Made by a program: the position numbers and the translations under genes. DNA of 64,000 nucleotides from JAXLYE01 sp046351595 (GTDB lineage: Bacteria > Myxococcota_A > Polyangia > Palsa-1104 > JAEUJZ01), in contig JAXLYE010000005.1 in NCBI GenBank assembly GCA_046351595.1, forward strand, positions 248,001 to 312,000, written 5' to 3'. The notes beneath the pieces were generated by a model that worked only from the letters and a program-made list of their open reading frames with translations, was not told where the DNA came from and made no database searches. Positions 20,289 through 28,033 of this stretch are shown piece by piece; the first letter of the stretch is position 1, and every line of letters begins with the position of its first letter.

Positions 20289-22103
20289 ATGGAGCGGTCT
20301 TTCTACTACCGCGTGACCTTCTACTCGCTGATCACCGTGCTCTCGGTGGTCGTGCTGATCCCGTCGCTGGCCGATTGGACGCGGCGGAGCGACAAGCTGC
20401 CCGAGTGGTTCAAGAAGAGCTTCACCCGCAAGATCGCGCTCGGCCTTGACCTGCAGGGCGGCCTGCACCTGGTCTACGAGGTCCAGGTCGAGAAGGCGGT
20501 CAGCGACAAGGCCGACCGCCTGGCCGCGCAGATCGAGGAGAAGCTCGCCCGGGACAAGAAGGTCAAGGGCGCCAAGGCGACGCGCGAGGGCGACGGCGCC
20601 GACGCCAAGCTGCGCGTCACGTTCCCGAACAAGAACGACGTGCGCAAGATCGACGGCGGCTTCGAGCGCGAGTTCCAGCGCTACCTCACCGTCGAGAGCA
20701 AGAGCGAGCAGACCGGCGAGGTGGTCTTCAAGATGGACCCGGACTACGTGGACGAGCTGCGCTCGTACGCGGTCAGCCAGGGCGTCGAGACGATCAAGAA
20801 CCGCGTCGACAAGCTCGGCGTCTCCGAGCCGGTGGTGCAGCGCAAGCAGAACGACATCATCGTCGAGCTTGCGGGCCTCTCGCAGGCGGACTTCGAGCGC
20901 GTCAAGAGCCTCATCGGCAAGACCGCGCAGCTCGAGTTCAAGTTCGTCGACGACGGCAGCGAGTACATGAACAAGCTCGGCACCTACGCCGAGAGCAAGA
21001 AGGATCAGTACTTCGGCCTCGAGGTCGGCCTCGACTCGTGGACCGGCAAGGACAACAGCGACCACCGTGACCTTTACCTCAAGGCCAAGGACAAGGCGGT
21101 GCTCGAGAAGTTCCTGAAGGAGCTGCCGGCGGAGTACACGATCCCCGTCGACCACGAGATCCTGTTCGAGCACACCGCGCGCCGCAACGACGAGGGCGAC
21201 GAGACGCAGGACAAGATCTGGCGCAGCTACTACCTGCACAAGCGCGCCGAGCTCACCGGCGAGTACCTGACCGACGCCGACGTCCAGTCCGACTCGCAGA
21301 CCGGCCGCCCCGAGGTCAGCATCACCTTCGACAGCGAGGGCGCGACCCTGTTCGAGAAGGCCTCGGGCAACAACGTCGGCCGCCGCATGGCCATCATCCT
21401 CGACGGGCGCATCAACTCGGCGCCGACCATCGAGGGCCGCATCGGCGGCGGCCACGCCCGCATCACGCTCGGCAGCTACGCCGACGGCGCGACGCTCCTG
21501 CAGGAGGCGCGTGACCTGGTCGCGGTGCTGCGCACCGGCGCGCTGCCGGCCCCGCTCAAGAAGACCTTCGAGACCCAGGTCGGCCCGACGCTGGGCCCGG
21601 ACGCGGTCAACAAGGCCAAGACCTCGATGATCATCGGCACGCTGGCCGTCGTCGTCTTCATGGTCATCTACTACCGCGGCGCCGGCGTCATCGCCGACAT
21701 CGCGATGATCTTCAACGTCGTCTACCTGCTGTCGATGCTGGCCCTGTTGCAGGCGACGCTGACCCTGCCCGGCATCGCCGCCGTCGTGCTCACAATCGGC
21801 ATGGCCGTCGACGCCAACATCATCATCTACGAGCGCATCCGCGAGGAGCTGCGGGCCGGCAAGTCAGCCCGCGGCGCCGTCGAAGCCGGCTTCGGCCGCG
21901 CCTTCTGGACGGTCTTCGACGCCCACGTCACCAACCTGTTCGCCGGCATCGTGCTCTACTCGTACGGCACCGGCCCGATCCGCGGCTTCGCGGTGTCGCT
22001 GATGGCGGGCATCGTCTGCAACTTGTTCACGTCGGTCTGGCTGTCGCGGGCCATGTTCGACTGGATTGTGGGGCGGAAGAAGGTCGCCTCCCTGAGCATT
22101 TGA
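20289..22103 (+). CDS. secD: Protein translocase subunit SecD
   Basis: A 604-residue SecD. The first membrane helix is near residues 8-28, followed by the KIALGLDLQGGLHLVYEV motif at about 50-67. A large periplasmic P1 region contains a charged insert rich in Lys/Asp (residues about 85-125). The PEVSITFDSEGATLFEKAS and RMAIILDGRINSAPTI segments come next, then five C-terminal helices with the GMAVDANIIIYERIREEL motif in helix 4. It uses the proton motive force to pull exported proteins across the membrane. secF follows after 10 bases. Confidence 0.96.
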   Translation: MERSFYYRVTFYSLITVLSVVVLIPSLADWTRRSDKLPEWFKKSFTRKIALGLDLQGGLHLVYEVQVEKAVSDKADRLAAQIEEKLARDKKVKGAKATREGDGADAKLRVTFPNKNDVRKIDGGFEREFQRYLTVESKSEQTGEVVFKMDPDYVDELRSYAVSQGVETIKNRVDKLGVSEPVVQRKQNDIIVELAGLSQADFERVKSLIGKTAQLEFKFVDDGSEYMNKLGTYAESKKDQYFGLEVGLDSWTGKDNSDHRDLYLKAKDKAVLEKFLKELPAEYTIPVDHEILFEHTARRNDEGDETQDKIWRSYYLHKRAELTGEYLTDADVQSDSQTGRPEVSITFDSEGATLFEKASGNNVGRRMAIILDGRINSAPTIEGRIGGGHARITLGSYADGATLLQEARDLVAVLRTGALPAPLKKTFETQVGPTLGPDAVNKAKTSMIIGTLAVVVFMVIYYRGAGVIADIAMIFNVVYLLSMLALLQATLTLPGIAAVVLTIGMAVDANIIIYERIREELRAGKSARGAVEAGFGRAFWTVFDAHVTNLFAGIVLYSYGTGPIRGFAVSLMAGIVCNLFTSVWLSRAMFDWIVGRKKVASLSI

Positions 22104-22113
22104 GGCAGGTGCC

Positions 22114-23331
22114 ATGGCCCAACACCAGAAGTTCTTCGAGCTGATTCGCCCCGATCACAACTTCGACTTCGTCGGCAAGACGCGGGGCCTGCTGGTCATC
22201 TCCGCGGTCCTGATCGTGCTGTCGTTCCTGATGCTGCCGCTCAACACGGTGCTGCCGGGTCGCGGCCACGCGCTGAACCTCGCCATCGACTTCCGCGGTG
22301 GCACCGAGATGCGCGTCGACTTCACCAAGGAAGCGACGCCGCACGACATCCGCGAGGCCATGGAGCAGGGCGGCTTCAAGGACACCGAGGTCGTCGTCCT
22401 GCCCGAGTTCAAGAACGCCTTCCTCGTGCGCTTCACCGCGGTCTCGCCGCTGTCGGCGGACCAGGCCAAGAAGGCCGAGGACCTGCTCAAGCAGAAGCTC
22501 GGCGAGGGCGTGCTCAAGAAGTTCGAGTTCTCCGAGGGCGGCGACAAGGCCTACGTGCGCCTGAGCAAGAGCGCCGAGGCCGAGCAGATCCAGAGCATCC
22601 TCAAGGAGGCGGGCGTCACCAGCAACCAGGTGCAGCGCTTCGGCCGCCCCGAGGACAACACCTTCGAGGTGGTGCTCATCGGCCTCGACCAGGAGGTCCG
22701 AAAGGCGCTCGAGGCCAAGCTCGGTCAGGGCTCGGTCGGGGCGATCCCGTCGGTGGGCTCGGTCGGCGCCAAGGCCGGCAAGGAGCTGCGCGACAACGGC
22801 ATCCTGTCGCTGCTCGCGGCCATCGCCGCCATCATGCTCTACATCCTGGTGCGGTTCGACTTCCGCTACGGACCCGGCACCGTCATCGCGCTGCTCCACG
22901 ACGCGATCCTGGTCATGGGCGCCTTCGCCGTGACCTACAAAGAGTTCTCGCTGACGACCATCGCCGCGATCCTGACCGTCATCGGCTACTCGATGAACGA
23001 CACGATCGTCGTGTTCGACCGCATCCGCGAGAACGCCAACCGCATGCGCGACAAGCGGTTCGAGACGATCGTGAACATCTCGGTCAACGAGACGCTGTCG
23101 CGCACCATCCTGACCTCGGCGACGGTGTTCTTCGTGACGCTGGCCATGAACATCTGGGGCACCGGCGTCATCCGCGACTTCGCCTTCGCCATGAACGTCG
23201 GCGTCATCGTCGGCACCTACTCGTCGATCTTCGTCGCCAGCCCGGTCCTGATCTGGCTGAACGAGAAGTCGGTGGCGGCGCAGCGCAAGGCCTCGAGCCG
23301 CCCGGCCCGCAGCAGCACCACGCCGGTCTAG
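22114..23331 (+). CDS. secF: Protein translocase subunit SecF
   Basis: A 405-residue SecF, partner of SecD. It has the first helix at about residues 22-42, the LAIDFRGGTEMRVDF motif, a periplasmic domain and a C-terminal five-helix bundle with the family signatures TVIGYSMNDTIVVFDRIREN and ETLSRTILTS. It ends in a basic, Ser-rich tail. The spacer of about 80 residues before the second helix is longer than in E. coli SecF, matching the enlarged SecD next door. Confidence 0.96.
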   Translation: MAQHQKFFELIRPDHNFDFVGKTRGLLVISAVLIVLSFLMLPLNTVLPGRGHALNLAIDFRGGTEMRVDFTKEATPHDIREAMEQGGFKDTEVVVLPEFKNAFLVRFTAVSPLSADQAKKAEDLLKQKLGEGVLKKFEFSEGGDKAYVRLSKSAEAEQIQSILKEAGVTSNQVQRFGRPEDNTFEVVLIGLDQEVRKALEAKLGQGSVGAIPSVGSVGAKAGKELRDNGILSLLAAIAAIMLYILVRFDFRYGPGTVIALLHDAILVMGAFAVTYKEFSLTTIAAILTVIGYSMNDTIVVFDRIRENANRMRDKRFETIVNISVNETLSRTILTSATVFFVTLAMNIWGTGVIRDFAFAMNVGVIVGTYSSIFVASPVLIWLNEKSVAAQRKASSRPARSSTTPV

Positions 23332-23486
23332 CCGGACCGCCCGCTCGCCCCGCTGCTGCAGCGCAGCGCAGGACGTAGCCGCTGCCTTCCCCGCTCGCCG
23401 CTCCTTCCCCTCGCGAACAAGCTCCCCCGCACGGACTCCGCCTCTCTCGGAGAGGATGGCACGCCGCGGCCTGGGCGCGGGGCTCG

Positions 23487-24845
23487 TCAGCCCGCGGCTT
23501 CGGCGGCCCGGGCGGGCTCGGCGGCGCGCGCCGCCTCGGTGCCGAGCGCGGTCGGGCGCTGCTGCCGGGCGCTCTCGGCGTCGCGGTACAGGTCGAGCCC
23601 GGGATCGCCGTGCAGCAGGGTGAAGGCGCCGCGGATCTGCTGGTGCCCGAGCTGCAGCAGGAAGGCGCTGCCGCGGCCGTAGCTCTTGCTGCCGAGGATG
23701 AACAGGTCGGGCTCGGGCGAGCGCAGGGTTTCGGGCCCGGGCACCGGCTGCGCCATGCAGTCGCCGCCGGCCGCACCGAGCAGCGCCGCCGCCAGCTTCA
23801 TCGGGCCCAGGCTCGCGTAACACTCGTGGACCTGGAGCTCGCGGTACAGGTCGCGGTCCGGTCCGTAGCCGCACAGACCCAGGACCTCGTCGAACAGCTC
23901 GTCGGAGACGGCCGCGCCCTGGCTGCTGCCGAGCCGCACCCGCAGCTGGTGCCCCTCGGCGTGCAGCGCCTCGACCGAGGTGCCGTCGAGGAAGCGCAGG
24001 CTGGCGCCCGGCCGCCGCCCGCGCTCGGCGACGGCGTTGGCGGCGAGCATCAGGCGCGCGCGCTCGGGCAGCGGGTCGGTGGCGAAGGGCGGGTAGGGCG
24101 GCGACGCCGGGCGGCGAACGGCCCAGACCGCCTGCGTGCCCGGCGCCTCGTCGCACAGCCGCGAGAGCGCCGCCGCCGCGGTCGCCGCAGACAGGCCGCC
24201 GCCGACGAGCAGCACGCGCCGGCCGGCGAAGCGCGCGCGGTCGCGGCCCAGCAGATCCGGCAGGTGGCGGACCAGGCGGCCGCCCAGCCAGCGCTCGCCC
24301 GGGGCGAGCATGCCGCCGGAGCCGAGGGCGTTGGGGGTCTCGTAGGTGCCGGTGCAGTCGAACAGCACGTCGGCGTGGGCGATGCGCTCGCCCTCGCGGT
24401 CCTCGATGAGCAGGCGGAAGGGGTGCAGGCTGCGCTCGCGCCGACCGATGAGATCGCCCTTGCGCAGGCCCTGCCGGCCGACCGCCACGATCCGCGTGTG
24501 CAGGCGCAGCCGGCCCTCGAGCAGCAGGTCACGCGCGAGCGGCTCGAGGTAGCGCGCGACATAGTCGCTGCCCGTCGGCGTGCCGTGCTCGGGCGGCTCG
24601 CGGCCGGCCAGGCGCAGGCGCGCCCGCCCCAGGGCCGAGGTGTTGAGCGACCACGGCGAGAACATCGCCACGTGACCCCAGCTCCGCACCGCGGCGCCGA
24701 CCTCGCCGGCCTCGTAGACCGTGACGTCGTGGCCGAGCTGCGCCGCGTAGAGCGCCGTCTCGATGCCGATCGGTCCGGCGCCCAGCACCGCGACGCGCCG
24801 TCGAAGCGGCCCCGCCTGCCCTGCAGCTGCCTCAGTCTTCTGCAT
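23487..24845 (-). CDS. FAD/NAD(P)-dependent oxidoreductase
   Basis: A 452-residue flavoprotein with two dinucleotide folds. VAVLGAGPIGIETALYAAQLG near residue 20 binds FAD and LLVGGGLSAATAAAAL near residue 215 would bind NAD(P)H. ADVLFDCTGTYETPNAL is the ATG-type motif of pyridine-nucleotide disulfide oxidoreductases and flavin monooxygenases. No CxxxxC redox disulfide was seen, which argues against thioredoxin- or lipoamide-type chemistry. ATG 24845 is chosen; a GTG at 24869 would add eight residues. Substrate is unknown. It converges on secF, with 155 bases between that show nothing clear. Confidence 0.75.
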   Translation of the reverse strand: MQKTEAAAGQAGPLRRRVAVLGAGPIGIETALYAAQLGHDVTVYEAGEVGAAVRSWGHVAMFSPWSLNTSALGRARLRLAGREPPEHGTPTGSDYVARYLEPLARDLLLEGRLRLHTRIVAVGRQGLRKGDLIGRRERSLHPFRLLIEDREGERIAHADVLFDCTGTYETPNALGSGGMLAPGERWLGGRLVRHLPDLLGRDRARFAGRRVLLVGGGLSAATAAAALSRLCDEAPGTQAVWAVRRPASPPYPPFATDPLPERARLMLAANAVAERGRRPGASLRFLDGTSVEALHAEGHQLRVRLGSSQGAAVSDELFDEVLGLCGYGPDRDLYRELQVHECYASLGPMKLAAALLGAAGGDCMAQPVPGPETLRSPEPDLFILGSKSYGRGSAFLLQLGHQQIRGAFTLLHGDPGLDLYRDAESARQQRPTALGTEAARAAEPARAAEAAG

Positions 24846-24972
24846 CTGCTTGCAGGATAACGAACTCACGGGCGGGCAAACAACTGAAGCCTTGTTTTTC
24901 TGGGATTCCTACAAAAACTTCGGGCTGGTCTCGCGGGTTTGCGCGGCCCGGAGAAAGGCGTAGGCTCGCGCC

Positions 24973-25998
24973 GTGGAACCAACGGACCCTGCTTCCAAGA
25001 ACTCGGGGGGGGACTTGAGTGGGGGCTCGGGGGCCCCGGACCGGGCGACCGGCGCTGCGGCGGAGCGGCCGACGGCTCAGCCGCCTGGGCGGTCGTCGGC
25101 GCTGTCGCCCGCGCCGCTGCTCGACCCGGCCGCCGACCCCGAGCTGGCCTCGATCATCACCATCGCCCGCGAGGCCGGCGCCCTGGCGCTGCGCTACTTC
25201 CTTTCGGTGCACGGCCGCCGCGAGCCCGACGCGGATGCTGCCGGCGCGCCGCGGCTGGCCGTCGAGATGAAGCCCGGCGACGAGCCGGTGACCGAGGCGG
25301 ATCGCGCCGTCAACGCCCTGTGCGTCGCCGGGCTGCGCCGCGAGTTCCCGCAGGACGCGGTGCTCAGCGAGGAGCTGCCCGACGACGGCGCCCGCCACCA
25401 CGCGCCGCGCACCTGGCTCGTCGATCCGATCGACGGCACCAAGGACTTCATCGCCGGCCGCCCCGGCTTCGCGGTGATGATCGGCCTGCTCGAGAACCGG
25501 GACGGGGACGCGCGGCCGACGCTCGGGGTCGTCTACCAGCCGACCGTCGACCGGCTGTGGTACGCGCGGCGCGGCCGCGGCGCCTTCGAGGTCGTCGCCG
25601 ATCGCGCGCCGCGGCGCCTCGCGGTCTCGACCGTCGACGTGCTGACCGAGGCGCGGCTGGTGTCCTCGGCGTCGCACCGCGAGGAGCTGGTGGCGCAGGT
25701 GCGCGAGGCCGCCGGCATCCGCGACGAGGAGCAGGTCGGCTCGGTCGGCGTCAAGCTCGGGCTCATCGCCGCCGGCGTGCGCGACCTGTACGTGAACCCG
25801 GCCGGCCGCTGCAAGCTCTGGGACACCGGCGCGCCCGAGATCATCCTCGCCGAGGCCGGCGGCCGCCTGACCGACTTCGCCGGGCAGCCGCTGCGCTACA
25901 CCGAGGGCCTCGGCCACAACCACGGCCTGGTCGCCTCGAACGGCGGGCTGCACGATGCCGCGCTCGAACGCCTACGGCCGTTCCTCGGCCAGAGGTAG
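24973..25998 (+). CDS. Inositol-monophosphatase-family phosphatase (CysQ-like)
   Basis: A 341-residue Mg-dependent sugar/nucleotide phosphatase. The first 45 residues are low-complexity. The fold begins with ASIITIAREAG. Metal and phosphate residues are in EPVTEADRAVN, LSEELPDD, WLVDPIDGTKDF and KLWDTGAPEIILAEAGG, the two family signatures. The combination fits 3'(2'),5'-bisphosphate nucleotidase (CysQ) or myo-inositol monophosphatase. A clear GTG start at 24973 has GGAGAAAGG upstream at rather long spacing, so the true start may be further in. It opens a plus-strand run with the mannosyltransferase gene 17 bases downstream. Confidence 0.82.
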   Translation: MEPTDPASKNSGGDLSGGSGAPDRATGAAAERPTAQPPGRSSALSPAPLLDPAADPELASIITIAREAGALALRYFLSVHGRREPDADAAGAPRLAVEMKPGDEPVTEADRAVNALCVAGLRREFPQDAVLSEELPDDGARHHAPRTWLVDPIDGTKDFIAGRPGFAVMIGLLENRDGDARPTLGVVYQPTVDRLWYARRGRGAFEVVADRAPRRLAVSTVDVLTEARLVSSASHREELVAQVREAAGIRDEEQVGSVGVKLGLIAAGVRDLYVNPAGRCKLWDTGAPEIILAEAGGRLTDFAGQPLRYTEGLGHNHGLVASNGGLHDAALERLRPFLGQR

Positions 25999-26015
25999 CT
26001 GATAAAGTGCCGCGC

Positions 26016-26738
26016 ATGAGTGAGGCGCTGGTCATCATCCCGACCTACAACGAGCGCGAGAACATCAAGCCGCTGTGCGAGCAGGTGCTGGCCCAGCTGC
26101 CGATCTGTGACATCCTCATCGTCGACGACGGCTCGCCCGACGGCACCGGCGCGCTGGCCGACGAGCTGCACGCGCGCGAGCCGCGCATCCGCGTGCTGCA
26201 CCGCAGCGGCAAGCTCGGCCTGGGCACCGCGTACATCGCCGGCTTCCGCTACGCGCTCGCCAACGGCTACGAGTACATCTTCGAGATGGACGCCGACTTC
26301 AGCCACGATCCGGCCTACCTGCCGTCGCTGCTCGCCGCGGCCCAGGGCGGCCCCGGCGACGACGGGGCGGACGTCGTCATCGGCTCGCGCCGCGTCCCCG
26401 GCGGCGGCACCGAGAACTGGGGCGCCATCCGCCAGCTCGTCAGCGCCGGCGGCAGCCTGTATGCGCGCACGATCCTCGGCCTGCCGGTGCGCGACCTGAC
26501 CAGCGGCTTCAAGTGCTTCCGTCGCCGCGTGCTGGAAACCATCGACCTCGACGCCGTGCGCTCCAACGGCTACAGCTTCCAGATCGAGGTCACCTACCGC
26601 GCCAGCCAGGCCGGCTTCCGCATCGCCGAGGTGCCGATCGTCTTCGTCGACCGCCGCGTCGGCCAGTCCAAGATGTCGGGGACCATCTTCGCCGAGGCGC
26701 TGACCATGGTCTGGAAGCTGCGCCTGGGCCTCGCCTAG
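26016..26738 (+). CDS. Polyprenol-phosphate mannosyltransferase-like GT2 enzyme
   Basis: A 240-residue GT-A glycosyltransferase of family 2. It has ALVIIPTYNERENI, the nucleotide-binding IVDDGSPDGT, the metal-binding FEMDADFSHDP and the late GYSFQIEVTYRA and VPIVFVDRRVGQSKM motifs. These are those of dolichyl/polyprenyl-phosphate mannose synthases. The protein stops after the catalytic domain and lacks C-terminal membrane helices, as in the short, soluble type. It would load GDP-mannose onto a polyprenyl phosphate for wall or glycoprotein synthesis. It lies 17 bases after the phosphatase gene. Confidence 0.88.
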   Translation: MSEALVIIPTYNERENIKPLCEQVLAQLPICDILIVDDGSPDGTGALADELHAREPRIRVLHRSGKLGLGTAYIAGFRYALANGYEYIFEMDADFSHDPAYLPSLLAAAQGGPGDDGADVVIGSRRVPGGGTENWGAIRQLVSAGGSLYARTILGLPVRDLTSGFKCFRRRVLETIDLDAVRSNGYSFQIEVTYRASQAGFRIAEVPIVFVDRRVGQSKMSGTIFAEALTMVWKLRLGLA

Positions 26739-26845
26739 CCGCCAGGCAGACGCTGGCCCGTCCCCTGACTTGGCGCTGCCTGGCGCTGTCGCCGGCCGCC
26801 CGGGCGCCACGCTTTTCGAGTACGCTGCTGCTAGGTTCAGAAGCG

Positions 26846-27745
26846 ATGCCCCCAGCCAACTACAGCAACTACTGGATCTGGATCGACGGCAAGCCGGTGC
26901 CGGGCGACAGCGCCCGCGTGCCGGTGCTCGACCGCGGCTTCCTCTACGGCGACAGCGTCTACGAGGTCACGCGCACGGTGCAGCGCAAGCCGCTGTTCTT
27001 CGACCTCCACCTGGCGCGCCTGGCGCGCTCGGCGACCGGCCTGTTCTTCGACATCCCGCCGATCAACGTCATCGAGCAGGCGGTCACCGAGACGATCTCG
27101 GCCGCCGCCAAGTCGCAGAGCGAGGTGCGCGAGTTCTACCTGCGCGTCCTCGTCACGCGCGGCGCCGGCGAGATCGACCTGGATCCGGCGGCGAGCGACG
27201 GGCCGCGGCTGATCGTCATCGCCAAGCCGCTGAAGCTGCCGGAGCCGCGCCTTTACCGCGAGGGCGCGTCGGTGGCCACCGTCAACGAGCGCCGCAACGC
27301 CCCCGGCCACATCCAGCCCGAGGTCAAGTCCGGCAACTACCTGACGTCGGTGATGGCGCTGGCGGCGGCGCGGCGGCGCGGCTGCTACGAGGCGCTGATG
27401 CTCGACCTCTACAACCAGATCGCCGAGGGCGCCTCGTCGAACTTCTTCATCCTCGCCGGCGGCCGGCTGATCACGCCGCCGCGCTCGGTCGGCATCCTGT
27501 CCGGCATCACCCGCGGCACCGTGCTCAAGCTGGCCGGCAGCGCCGGCGTGCCCGTCGTCGAGGCGCCCATCGCCCTGCGCGACGCCATCCACGCCGACGA
27601 GGCGTTCATCACCAGCTCGATCCGCGGCGTCATGCCCGTGACCCGCATCGACGAGTACCCGATCGGCGTCGGCCGCCCCGGACCGATGACGCGCCGCCTC
27701 ATGCAGCTCTACTTCCAGCTCATCGGCGAGTCCGCCCCGGGCTAG
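26846..27745 (+). CDS. Class IV PLP aminotransferase (branched-chain / D-amino acid type)
   Basis: A 299-residue fold-type IV aminotransferase. DRGFLYGDSVYEV is the N-terminal signature. The PLP Lys is in PEVKSGNYLTSV. The cofactor-binding AEGASSNFFI and GILSGITRGTVL loops and the late EAFITSSIRGVMPV follow. These fit IlvE (branched-chain aminotransferase) or D-alanine aminotransferase; the sequence alone does not settle which. The ATG at 26846 is 107 bases after the mannosyltransferase. Without adjacent ilv genes the role is uncertain. Confidence 0.88.
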   Translation: MPPANYSNYWIWIDGKPVPGDSARVPVLDRGFLYGDSVYEVTRTVQRKPLFFDLHLARLARSATGLFFDIPPINVIEQAVTETISAAAKSQSEVREFYLRVLVTRGAGEIDLDPAASDGPRLIVIAKPLKLPEPRLYREGASVATVNERRNAPGHIQPEVKSGNYLTSVMALAAARRRGCYEALMLDLYNQIAEGASSNFFILAGGRLITPPRSVGILSGITRGTVLKLAGSAGVPVVEAPIALRDAIHADEAFITSSIRGVMPVTRIDEYPIGVGRPGPMTRRLMQLYFQLIGESAPG

Positions 27746-27763
27746 CACGCGGACAGGCCTTCC

Positions 27764-28018
27764 ATGCCTCGCTGGTTCCTCCTGCTCAACGGCGTCGCCC
27801 TGATCATCATGGGCCTCTCGCTGATCGTGCTGCGCCTGCGCGAGCGGCCGCTGTACCGCCACGTCGCCGGCTTCATCTGGGCGGCGCTGTGCATCGTCGC
27901 GGGCGGCGTGCTGCTGCTGATGGCGCAGGGCCTCTTGCCGCAGCCCGGCATGCCCGGCCCCGGCGAGCGGATGCCGCGCCCGCCCGGCCGCAGCCTCGAG
28001 TTCCCGCAGGGGCGCTAG
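27764..28018 (+). CDS. Small two-helix membrane protein, unknown
   Basis: An 84-residue protein. Two hydrophobic helices (about residues 4-23 and 35-55) are separated by a basic loop (RLRERPLYRH), and a Pro/Gly/Arg-rich tail follows. It sits 18 bases after the aminotransferase and 15 bases before the antiporter, so it is almost certainly co-transcribed. It may be a small partner of the antiporter. No family was recognised. Confidence 0.6.
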   Translation: MPRWFLLLNGVALIIMGLSLIVLRLRERPLYRHVAGFIWAALCIVAGGVLLLMAQGLLPQPGMPGPGERMPRPPGRSLEFPQGR

Positions 28019-28033
28019 CGCGAGAGGGTCGCC

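Noticed and set aside
24939..26015. Long frame upstream of the mannosyltransferase as one 599-residue protein
   Set aside because: The upstream part is the frame-shifted shadow of the phosphatase; the conserved fold starts at ATG 26016.
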